Assembly (NCBI GenBank): GCA_003519645.1
Contig: DOWI01000011.1
Coordinates: 1-9,746 of the forward strand
Direction: 5' to 3'
DNA: 9,746 nucleotides
Source of the DNA: Oscillospiraceae bacterium
GTDB lineage: Bacteria; Bacillota_A; Clostridia; Oscillospirales; Acutalibacteraceae
Both the position numbers and the translations under genes were made by a program. The notes under the pieces were generated by a model, which did no database searches, had not been told where the DNA came from, and saw only the letters and a list, made by a program, of their open reading frames with translations. Shown here in pieces: positions 1-5,994 of this stretch. Every line of letters begins with the position of its first letter. Positions within the stretch are counted from its first letter, which is position 1.

Positions 1-146
1 TGCTCTGCTTCCGGTGCGCGGCTGTTGACAGGCGGACGCTGCCTCGTTTTGGTTGTCCGATCTGCAGAATGCCCGGTTACTGACTGACGCTTGGGAGGAG
101 ATACCCTTTTTGTAGTTTGCTTGCGACTTTTTTTCCTTTGTGCCAA
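1..146 (-). CDS. ftsK: FtsK/SpoIIIE-type DNA translocase, N-terminal fragment (runs off left edge)
   Basis: A frame opens at a TTG (146-144) on the minus strand and stays open to base 1, giving 48 codons. A GAGGGG ribosome site lies about nine bases upstream, which decides the start. The visible peptide begins MAQRKKSRKQTTKR and is very rich in Lys, Arg, Thr, Ser and Gln with no hydrophobic segment yet. Clostridial FtsK/SpoIIIE proteins commonly begin with such a short basic tail before their membrane segments. The neighbour also fits: the gene upstream is TepA-like, and tepA lies next to spoIIIE in Bacillus subtilis. FtsK/SpoIIIE pumps DNA at the division or sporulation septum. None of the motor domain is in the window, so the identification rests on start context, composition and gene order. 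Another protein with a basic N-terminus is possible. Confidence 0.55.
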   Translation of the reverse strand, partial: MAQRKKSRKQTTKRVSPPKRQSVTGHSADRTTKTRQRPPVNSRAPEAE

Positions 147-172
147 TTCTGGACGCCCCTCATTATGTAATT

Positions 173-210
173 CTGAGCATCAGGCAAGATTTAGCCCAAT
201 GCCTGCTCAG
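173..210 (-). repeat. Imperfect inverted repeat in the leader of the ftsK-like gene
   Basis: CTGAGCA at 173-179 pairs perfectly with TGCTCAG at 204-210, and inside it GGCA at 183-186 pairs with TGCC at 200-203. A three-base bulge and a 13-base loop complete a roughly 38-base hairpin. It sits between the clpP terminator and the ribosome site of the minus-strand gene starting at 146. No T-run follows it in either direction, so it is not an intrinsic terminator. It could be an operator dyad or an RNA leader structure; the sequence does not say which. Confidence 0.5.
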
Positions 211-237
211 TTATATGATCTGTATAATGCAAATCGT

Positions 238-265
238 GAAAAGGAAAACTGCCTTCAGAAAGCAG
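238..265 (-). terminator. Intrinsic terminator after the ClpP/TepA-like gene
   Basis: Read on the minus strand, CTGCTTT pairs with GAAGGCAG across 265-249 (seven pairs including one G-T, three-base loop). It is followed directly by TTTTCCTTTT (248-239). It lies about 40 bases past the stop codon at 303, in the right orientation to end the protease transcript before the ftsK-like gene. Confidence 0.6.
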
Positions 266-280
266 CTCTCTTTATGTAAT

Positions 281-313
281 GTGGCGCATAAAGCGCCGTC
301 TTTTATTTTTTCT
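281..313 (+). terminator. GC hairpin with plus-strand T-run, immediately after the clpP-like stop
   Basis: GGCGC (283-287) pairs with GCGCC (293-297) across an ATAAA loop. On the plus strand it is followed by GTCTTTTATTTTTT, the layout of a short intrinsic terminator. No plus-strand gene precedes it in the window. On the minus strand the hairpin falls just after the protease stop but lacks a following T-run. It may protect the 3' end of the protease mRNA or block antisense transcription. Confidence 0.35.
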
Positions 314-1103
314 GTTTCTTACCAGATGAACCGGAAGACTGCTTTGTTTTAGCAGCTCTTTTCCGCTTGCCAGCTTTCTTCCGATTTTTATCAATCATCC
401 CATACAAACAACTCAGTGCATCGGAAAGGCCGCCAAGTGAATCGATCAGCCCTTCGCGAACTGCTTCTTCACCGTCCAGTACGGTTCCCACATCCATAAC
501 CAGTTCCTGCGTATTCATCGCAAGCTGCATAAAGCGCTCAGCAGAAATATGGCTGTTTTTAGTAACAAACTGTGTAATCCGTTCCTGCATTTTCTGAAAA
601 TAGTCCATAGTCTGTGGTACACCCAACATTAACCCGTTCATGCGCACCGGATGAATGGTCATGGTTGCACTTGGTACAATAAAGCTTTGCTTTGCCGCAA
701 CAGCCAACGGTACCCCTATGCTGTGCCCTCCGCCAAGTACCAAACTGACGGTTGGTTTCTTCATACTGGCAACCATTTCAGCAAGTGCTAGACCGGCTTC
801 CACATCGCCGCCAACTGTATTCAGAAGGATTAGTAGTCCTTCCGCTTCTTCATCTTCTTCAATATCCACTAAGCGCGGGATTACATGCTCGTATTTAGTT
901 GTTTTGCTATTACTTGGAAGAATGGTATGCCCTTCGATTTGACCAATAATCATAAGACACTGAATCGTACGATTTTTAGAACCAGTCACAACCGTACCTG
1001 TATCTAGTGAATGGTCCTCTGGGTTTTCACCTGCTTCGGATTCAGCAGTTTCAGTATCAGCAGACATAGATGTATAATTCTTGTACATTTTATCCGTTTT
1101 CAT
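303..1103 (-). CDS. tepA: ClpP-superfamily serine protease, TepA type
   Basis: A 266-residue protein of the ClpP/crotonase fold, in the group called translocation-enhancing protein TepA or ClpP-like protease. The start is fixed by GGAGGTG six bases before ATG. Residues 1-45 are acidic and low in complexity. The protease core runs from about 48 to 236. NTVGGD (95-100) forms the oxyanion strand, GGGHSIG (124-130) carries the likely nucleophile Ser128, and TIHPV (149-153) carries His151. The third triad residue is less clear: an Asp near 204 or 210 before GEEAVREGLID. The C-terminus from about 239 is a strongly basic Lys/Arg/Ser tail. No signal peptide or membrane helix is visible, so it is probably cytoplasmic. 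It lacks an adjacent Clp ATPase gene. The gene is monocistronic or leads into the ftsK-like gene past a terminator. The family is secure; the substrate is unknown. Confidence 0.85.
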   Translation of the reverse strand: MKTDKMYKNYTSMSADTETAESEAGENPEDHSLDTGTVVTGSKNRTIQCLMIIGQIEGHTILPSNSKTTKYEHVIPRLVDIEEDEEAEGLLILLNTVGGDVEAGLALAEMVASMKKPTVSLVLGGGHSIGVPLAVAAKQSFIVPSATMTIHPVRMNGLMLGVPQTMDYFQKMQERITQFVTKNSHISAERFMQLAMNTQELVMDVGTVLDGEEAVREGLIDSLGGLSDALSCLYGMIDKNRKKAGKRKRAAKTKQSSGSSGKKQKK

Positions 1104-1202
1104 ATTTTCACCTCCGCAGCATTATTCTGCCACGCAAATAGAAAAATATGTAGAAATCCTACCGTATCTGATGCCACCGGAGCCAAGCCATTATTTATAA
1201 TT

Positions 1203-1211
1203 AGTATAGCA
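1203..1211 (-). promoter_or_regulatory. Probable extended -10 promoter for the clpP/tepA-like gene
   Basis: On the minus strand TGCTATACT (1211-1203) gives an extended -10 box (TGn followed by TATACT, five of six to consensus). The region 16-18 bases upstream is T-rich without a good -35 hexamer, which is tolerable for an extended -10 promoter. Predicted transcription start is near 1196, leaving a leader of about 90 bases. Confidence 0.45.
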
Positions 1212-1272
1212 TAAAACGCGGAAAAAAGCACTGCACTTTCTAACATTCTACCTCTGATTCCCATGTCTCTCC

Positions 1273-1290
1273 TTGTGAATGGATTGACAA
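1273..1290. promoter_or_regulatory. Candidate Rex operator overlapping the aconitase -35 box
   Basis: TTGTGAATGGATTGACAA fits the Rex consensus TTGTGAA-N4-TTCACAA at 13 of 14 fixed positions, and the clostridial form TTGTTAA-N4-TTAACAA at 12 of 14. The right half (1284-1290) contains the whole TTGACA -35 element of the promoter below, so bound Rex would exclude RNA polymerase. A rex gene lies about 4 kb downstream in the same apparent operon. Rex releases DNA when NADH is high relative to NAD+, so the expected logic is derepression under reducing conditions. Confidence 0.6.
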
Positions 1291-1312
1291 ACTGTGCTTT
1301 TTCGTGGATAAT
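1284..1312 (+). promoter_or_regulatory. Sigma-A promoter of the acn-traX-icd-rex cluster
   Basis: TTGACA (1284-1289, perfect) is followed after exactly 17 bases by GATAAT (1307-1312, five of six). Transcription should start near 1319. That leaves a leader of about 150 bases before the aconitase ATG at 1470, and places the in-frame ATGs at 1263 and 1311 upstream of the transcript. Confidence 0.75.
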
Positions 1313-1389
1313 GAAAAAGAAAATATCTTTAGCAAAATGCACGGCTAAATTTTCATTGCGCTTTCTTTCCTGTAGTAATTACGGTTACT

Positions 1390-1434
1390 GTGTACTGGGA
1401 TACACTGCTCATCCAAAAAGGTTGGTAAAAGCAG
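1390..1434 (+). other. Two short hairpins in the aconitase mRNA leader
   Basis: GTGTA (1390-1394) pairs with TACAC (1401-1405). Next, CTGCT (1405-1409) pairs with AGCAG (1430-1434), enclosing an inner CCAA/TTGG stem (1413-1416 with 1422-1425). They share base 1405, so the two helices abut or compete. Together they end about 20 bases before the ribosome site. No known riboswitch class is recognised and no T-run follows. Confidence 0.3.
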
Positions 1435-1469
1435 CAATGGAAAGGGACCGCGCTAAGGAGGATTTGCAA

Positions 1470-3404
1470 ATGGGAATGACCATTGCACAGAAAATTATCA
1501 GGGATCATCTTGTTTCTGGCGAAATGACCGTCGGCAGTGACATCGGATTAAAAATTGACCAGACACTGACACAAGACGCTACCGGGACCATGGCTTATCT
1601 GGAATTTGAAGCGATGGGCATGGATCGTGTTAAAACAGAAAAAAGCGTTGCCTATATTGACCATAATACGCTGCAAACCGGTTTTGAAAACGCCGACGAT
1701 CACCGGTTTATTCAAAGTGTCGCCAAAAAGCACGGTATTTGGTTCTCAAGGCCGGGCAACGGCATCTGCCATCAGGTTCATCTGGAGCGCTTTGGAATTC
1801 CCGGAAAAACACTGATTGGTTCTGACAGTCACACTCCAACCGGCGGCGGTATTGGTATGCTTGCCATCGGTGCAGGTGGACTGGATGTCGCGGTGGCAAT
1901 GAGCGGTGGTGCTTATCATATTACTATGCCCAAAATGCTGCGTGTTAATTTAACTGGAAAATTGCCGGCATGGGTTAGTGCAAAAGATATCATCTTAAAA
2001 GTTCTGCAAAAGCTGACAGTAAAGGGTGGTGTCGGCAAAATTGTAGAATATGCTGGCGATGGAGTCGCAACTTTGACAGTGCCGGAGCGTGCCACTATCA
2101 CCAATATGGGAGCAGAACTGGGGGCAACCACCAGTATTTTTCCAAGTGACGAAGTGACACGTGAATTTTTGTCTGCTCAGGGACGTGAAAATGTATGGAA
2201 ACCGCTTGCTTCTGACCCAGACGCTGTTTACGATGAAGAAATCACGATTGATCTTTCTTCCCTAGAACCAATGGCTGCTTGCCCAAACAGTCCTGACAAC
2301 GTTAAGACAGTCCACGAACTGGCGGGTATGAAAATTGATCAGGTTTGCATAGGTTCCTGCACAAATTCCTCTTATCGCGATATGATGCGTGTTGCCTCTA
2401 TTCTCAAGGATAAAACGGTGGCAGAATCTGTTAGTCTGGCAATTGCCCCTGGAAGTAAACAAGTTTATAATATGCTTGCTAAAAACGGCGCTTTAGGGGA
2501 CATGATTGGCGCAGGTGCGCGTGTGCTTGAGTGCGCCTGCGGCCCCTGCATTGGTATGGGACAGGCTCCAAACAGCAGTGGTATTTCTCTACGCACTTTC
2601 AATCGGAATTTCCTGGGACGTTCCGGAACGGCAGACGGTAAAATCTATTTGGTCAGCCCTGAAACCGCTGCAGCCAGTGCTTTGGCAGGTGTCATGACCG
2701 ATCCGCGCACACTTGGCAAAGAAGTCGAAATTTCAATGCCAAACTCTTTCCTGATTAATGATAATATGGTAATTCCACCAGCATCTCCGGAAGAAGCTAA
2801 AGATGTGAAAGTCTTGCGCGGACCAAATATTAAACCATTCCCTGTCACCACAGCACTGGAATCTTCCATCGAGGCAAAAGCATTGCTGAAAGTTGGTGAC
2901 AACATCACAACTGATCATATTATGCCTGCCGGTGCAAAAATATTGCCTTACCGCAGTAATATTCCCCGCCTGTCTGATTTCTGCTTCACCGTATGCGATA
3001 AGGAATTTCCGGAACGTGCCCGAAAATACGGTAAAGGTATCATTATTGGCGGTCAAAATTATGGTCAGGGTTCTTCCCGTGAACATGCAGCGTTGGTCCC
3101 GCTTTATTTGGGAATTAAAGCTGTATTGGTAAAAAGTTTTGCCCGCATTCACTGTGCGAATCTTGTGAATGCAGGGATTGTCCCCTTAACTTTTGAAGAT
3201 GAGAACGATTATGACCGAATCGACCAAATGGACAATCTTTCTTTGCCAAACATTAGTGAGGAAATTCGGGATGGACAAACGGTCACGGTAAAAGATGAAA
3301 CAAAAGGATTTACATTTCATGCAAAAGCCCCGCTCACAGATCGGCAGCGCAGCATGATTCTCGTTGGCGGATTGCTAAACTATACAAAACAACAAGCAAA
3401 ATGA
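1470..3404 (+). CDS. acnA: Aconitate hydratase, Aquifex/clostridial type
   Basis: Interconverts citrate and isocitrate through a [4Fe-4S] cluster in the cytoplasm. The start chosen is ATG 1470, eight bases after AAGGAGG (1455-1461). The frame stays open upstream to 1263, but that extension covers the promoter and resembles nothing in the family. The 644-residue product matches the short aconitase form (about 640-660) rather than the 750-900-residue mitochondrial/AcnA and AcnB forms. Cluster ligands are visible as Cys297 in GSCTNS and Cys357/Cys360 in ACGPC. DSHTPTGGG (119-127) and the active-site loop YGQGSSREHA (531-540) are intact. The C-terminal swivel domain starts around residue 470 (VGDNITTDHIMPAG at 476-488). 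Its TGA overlaps the next ATG. It is probably controlled by Rex through the operator at 1273, and supplies isocitrate to the dehydrogenase two genes down. Confidence 0.95.
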   Translation: MGMTIAQKIIRDHLVSGEMTVGSDIGLKIDQTLTQDATGTMAYLEFEAMGMDRVKTEKSVAYIDHNTLQTGFENADDHRFIQSVAKKHGIWFSRPGNGICHQVHLERFGIPGKTLIGSDSHTPTGGGIGMLAIGAGGLDVAVAMSGGAYHITMPKMLRVNLTGKLPAWVSAKDIILKVLQKLTVKGGVGKIVEYAGDGVATLTVPERATITNMGAELGATTSIFPSDEVTREFLSAQGRENVWKPLASDPDAVYDEEITIDLSSLEPMAACPNSPDNVKTVHELAGMKIDQVCIGSCTNSSYRDMMRVASILKDKTVAESVSLAIAPGSKQVYNMLAKNGALGDMIGAGARVLECACGPCIGMGQAPNSSGISLRTFNRNFLGRSGTADGKIYLVSPETAAASALAGVMTDPRTLGKEVEISMPNSFLINDNMVIPPASPEEAKDVKVLRGPNIKPFPVTTALESSIEAKALLKVGDNITTDHIMPAGAKILPYRSNIPRLSDFCFTVCDKEFPERARKYGKGIIIGGQNYGQGSSREHAALVPLYLGIKAVLVKSFARIHCANLVNAGIVPLTFEDENDYDRIDQMDNLSLPNISEEIRDGQTVTVKDETKGFTFHAKAPLTDRQRSMILVGGLLNYTKQQAK

Positions 3405-3951
3405 ACCAGATAAAGTCGGAAAAATCATCCTTTGTAAACCACTCAAAACTGACTGCCAGTACAATCAAATGGTTTGCCATTGTTTGTATGCTTGCCGATC
3501 ATATTGGGTGGGGATTTTTCCCTGTATTATCTCCTATTGGGGTGGTCTTGCATATATTGGGCCGCATTACTGCGCCTTGTATGTGCTTTTTCATTGCAGA
3601 AGGCTATATGCATACTCGCAATATTAAAAATTATCTGTTGCGGCTAGGTATTTTTGCAATTATTCCTTGGCCATGTTATACCTTTTTTGCGAAAGGTCAG
3701 ATAACCTTTTCATTTGGTTCTTTAGGAATGATTCTGTAGCATCTGTTTTCATGGCTCTTTCTGCATTATTTATGACAACCCCACGTTTCTTTTTCGTTCA
3801 AATGTGTGTACTTTTGGCCTTAATTCCACTTTTCTATTACAATGGGCAGCGCGGTGGTGAAAGTCACCCTGCACTAAATAAATGGTTTTTTTATATTTTT
3901 TACCCAGCTCATCTCTTCTTGCTGGGATTCCTGAAATGTTGGATCTTTTAA
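3401..3951 (+). pseudogene. TraX-family membrane protein, apparently broken by frameshift/deletion
   Basis: The ATG at 3401 overlaps the aconitase stop (ATGA), suggesting translational coupling; no separate ribosome site is seen. The first frame gives 112 residues. LTASTIKWFAIVCMLADHIG, ILGRITAPCMCFFIAEGYMHTRN and NYLLRLGIFAIIP match the start of TraX-family proteins, which are polytopic membrane proteins named after the F-pilin acetylase. This frame stops with TAG at 3737-3739. The frame two bases on then continues without a stop to TAA 3949-3951. It encodes the family's C-terminal signature, LIPLFYYNGQRGG followed by WFFYIFYPAHLFLLGF. The joined length (about 184) is short of the roughly 230-250 usual for the family. 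That suggests loss of a middle block whose length is not a multiple of three, with the junction near 3735-3775. A sequencing or assembly error would explain the frame but less easily the missing length. Its function in this operon is unknown. Confidence 0.65.
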
Positions 3952-4003
3952 CAGAGTATTGGATATATTCTGTTGTTGAAATTTGATTTGCGGAGGTACT
4001 TTT

Positions 4004-5212
4004 ATGGACAAAATAAAGATGAAAACACCGCTTGTCGAGATGGACGGCGATGAAATGACGCGCGTGATTTGGAAAATGATTAAAGATATTCTGTTAACCC
4101 CATACATAGATTTAAAAACCGAATATTATGACTTGGGTCTGAAGCATCGGGATGAAACGAACGATCAAATTACAATTGATGCTGCGGAAGCTACCAAAAA
4201 ATATGGTGTAGCTGTAAAATGTGCAACAATTACCCCGAATGCAGCCCGCATGAAAGAATATAATTTGCATAAGATGTGGAAAAGCCCCAATGGTACCATT
4301 CGCGCCATTTTGGATGGCACAGTTTTCCGTGCACCGATTTTAGTAAAAGGCATAACACCCTATATTCCAACGTGGAAAAAGCCAATTACAATCGCCCGCC
4401 ATGCTTATGGTGACCTTTATAAAAATGTTGAAATGACAGTGCCCGCTGGTTCCAAAGCGGAGCTGGTCGTAACAGACAAGGACGGGAAAGAAAAACGGCA
4501 GACCATTCATGAGTTCAAGGATTCCGGTGTTATTCAGGGACAGCATAATCTGGATCCATCCATCACTTCCTTTGCACATGCATGCTTTAACTATGCACTC
4601 ACAACAAAACAGGACCTTTGGTTTGCCTCAAAAGATACCATTTCCAAAATTTATGATCATCGATTCAAAGATATTTTTCAAGAAATCTATGAAAAGGAGT
4701 ATGCAAAAAAGTTTCAAGCTGCAGGCATAACTTATTTCTATACTTTGATCGATGACGCAGTTGCGCGCGTGATTCGCAGCCAAGGCGGTTACATCTGGGC
4801 CTGTAAAAATTATGACGGCGATGTTATGAGTGATATGATAGCAACTGCATTTGGCAGCCTTGCCATGATGACCAGCGTGCTGGTGTCTCCTACCGGCGTG
4901 TACGAATATGAAGCTGCACATGGTACGGTTCAACGGCATTATTATAAATATCTGAAAGGAGAAACTACCAGCACAAACAGTGTCGCTACCCTTTTTGCAT
5001 GGACCGGCGCATTGAAAAAGCGTGGTGAACTAGATCATTTGCCAAGTCTGACTGAATTTGGAAGCAAGCTTGAAAAGGCTGCTATTCAGACCATTGAAGA
5101 TGGTGTGATGACCGGTGACATGTATCAACTCTCCACTTTGAAGAAGAAGCGCAAAGTGGATACGGAGACTTTCTTGAAAGAAATCAATGTTCGCCTTCAG
5201 ACTCTTTTATAA
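4004..5212 (+). CDS. icd: NADP-dependent isocitrate dehydrogenase, eukaryotic-type homodimeric
   Basis: Oxidatively decarboxylates isocitrate to 2-oxoglutarate, making NADPH and the carbon skeleton for glutamate. The start is ATG 4004, seven bases after GGAGGT; a TTG at 3983 in the same frame lies before that ribosome site and is rejected. The 402-residue product follows the human IDH1/IDH2 subfamily closely rather than the E. coli Icd type. [17 protein letters not shown] (93-109) and RHAYGD (132-137) bind isocitrate. Metal ligands fit Asp250, Asp273 and Asp277 in the YDGDVMSD region, with catalytic Lys210. [11 protein letters not shown] (307-317) keeps the Arg311-His312 pair that selects NADP+ in this subfamily. 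The protein is intact. It lies 52 bases after the traX-like remnant and 58 bases before rex, with no terminator between, so cotranscription with aconitase is likely. Confidence 0.95.
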   Translation: MDKIKMKTPLVEMDGDEMTRVIWKMIKDILLTPYIDLKTEYYDLGLKHRDETNDQITIDAAEATKKYGVAVKCATITPNAARMKEYNLHKMWKSPNGTIRAILDGTVFRAPILVKGITPYIPTWKKPITIARHAYGDLYKNVEMTVPAGSKAELVVTDKDGKEKRQTIHEFKDSGVIQGQHNLDPSITSFAHACFNYALTTKQDLWFASKDTISKIYDHRFKDIFQEIYEKEYAKKFQAAGITYFYTLIDDAVARVIRSQGGYIWACKNYDGDVMSDMIATAFGSLAMMTSVLVSPTGVYEYEAAHGTVQRHYYKYLKGETTSTNSVATLFAWTGALKKRGELDHLPSLTEFGSKLEKAAIQTIEDGVMTGDMYQLSTLKKKRKVDTETFLKEINVRLQTLL

Positions 5213-5270
5213 GTATGACTGTCCATATTTTGGGTGATAGGAAGTCACTCACAGAAAGAAGGTATTTCGA

Positions 5271-5924
5271 TTGCCAAAGCGTGATAATATCTCTATGTCT
5301 GTTATCCGCCGGCTTCCACGGTACTATCGTTTTTTAAATCAGTTAAAACGAGATGGCGTTACCCGTATTTCTTCAACGGAGCTTTCTGCAAAATTGGGCC
5401 TGACGGCTTCACAGATTCGTCAGGATCTCAATTGTTTCGGCGGCTTTGGTCAGCAGGGATATGGTTATATTGTTGAACAGCTTGCTGCTGAGATCGGTCG
5501 AATTCTTGGAATAGAGCATAATTATAAAACTGTACTTTTTGGCGCTGGTAATTTAGGCCGGGCAATTGCTTCTCACATGGATTTTAAGGAACTTGGCTTT
5601 CAGCTTATCGGAATTTTCGATGTTTCTCCTGAAAAAATTGGTACCATCATCCGCGGCACTGAAGTAATGGATGCCACATATTTTGAAGAATTTTGTAAAA
5701 AGTATAAACCGGAAATGGCCACGCTTTGTATCCCCCGCACGGAGGTGGAGGCCATGATAGACCGTCTGTATCCGCTCGGTATCCACAGTTATTGGAATTT
5801 CAGCCATTATGATATTACCATAAAATATCCGGATGCAATCGTTGAAAACGTTCATTTAAACGACAGTTTGCTTACACTTTGTTATCAAATCAGTCACAAT
5901 AAGGACATGAAAAAGAAAAAATAA
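5271..5924 (+). CDS. rex: Redox-sensing transcriptional repressor Rex
   Basis: A homodimeric repressor that reads the NADH/NAD+ ratio: NADH binding releases it from DNA. The 217-residue length is normal for the family. The winged-helix DNA-binding domain fills residues 1-80. Its helix-turn-helix and wing are at 36-66 (SSTELSAKLGLTASQIRQDL, then FGGFGQQGYGY). The Rossmann domain opens with VLFGAGNLGRAI (88-99), holding the GxGxxG nucleotide loop, followed by IFDVSPEKIG (115-124), where Asp117 ends the second strand. The C-terminal helix (about 200-217) is where family members swap dimer arms. The start is taken as TTG 5271, preceded by AAGAAGGT. A GTG at 5281 is out of frame, and an in-frame ATG at 5295 would remove eight residues. 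It ends 58 bases plus one gene after icd in the acn cluster, whose promoter carries a Rex-like operator, so autoregulation is probable. Confidence 0.95.
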   Translation: MPKRDNISMSVIRRLPRYYRFLNQLKRDGVTRISSTELSAKLGLTASQIRQDLNCFGGFGQQGYGYIVEQLAAEIGRILGIEHNYKTVLFGAGNLGRAIASHMDFKELGFQLIGIFDVSPEKIGTIIRGTEVMDATYFEEFCKKYKPEMATLCIPRTEVEAMIDRLYPLGIHSYWNFSHYDITIKYPDAIVENVHLNDSLLTLCYQISHNKDMKKKK

Positions 5925-5973
5925 AAAACATCAGCTGCAGAATTTCCTTTGATTTCTGCAGCTGATGTTTTTT
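5923..5973. terminator. Bidirectional intrinsic terminator between rex and pyrG
   Basis: A 20-base left arm (5923-5942) is perfectly complementary to 5954-5973 around an 11-base loop. The core CATCAGCTGCAGAA is flanked by an A-run on the left and a T-run on the right. Both strands therefore present a stem followed by U residues, ending rex (plus) and pyrG (minus). The rex stop codon lies at its left edge. Confidence 0.92.
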
Positions 5974-5994
5974 TATTGCTAAATATAAAATTTG

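Larger units (their letters stand above)
1104..1469. other. 366-bp divergent intergenic region between tepA-like gene and acnA
   Basis: This stretch holds the minus-strand extended -10 promoter (1203-1211), the Rex-like operator with the plus-strand promoter (1273-1312) and the hairpin-bearing aconitase leader (1319-1469). A reading frame in phase with aconitase runs through it from 1263, but its early ATGs lie at or before the promoter and its peptide has no family likeness. No small RNA or riboswitch is recognised. Confidence 0.6.

Noticed and set aside
2733..3152. 139-codon minus-strand open frame inside aconitase
   Set aside because: Lies wholly antisense to a conserved enzyme, no ribosome site, no recognisable family; a shadow frame.
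3432..3441. TGTAAACC half-site of a BirA operator inside the traX-like gene
   Set aside because: No GGTT partner at 14-16 bases downstream and no promoter nearby; chance occurrence.
3975..3993. TTGTTGAAATTTGATTTG before icd as a Rex site
   Set aside because: The right half has too few matches to the consensus and there is no clear promoter to overlap.
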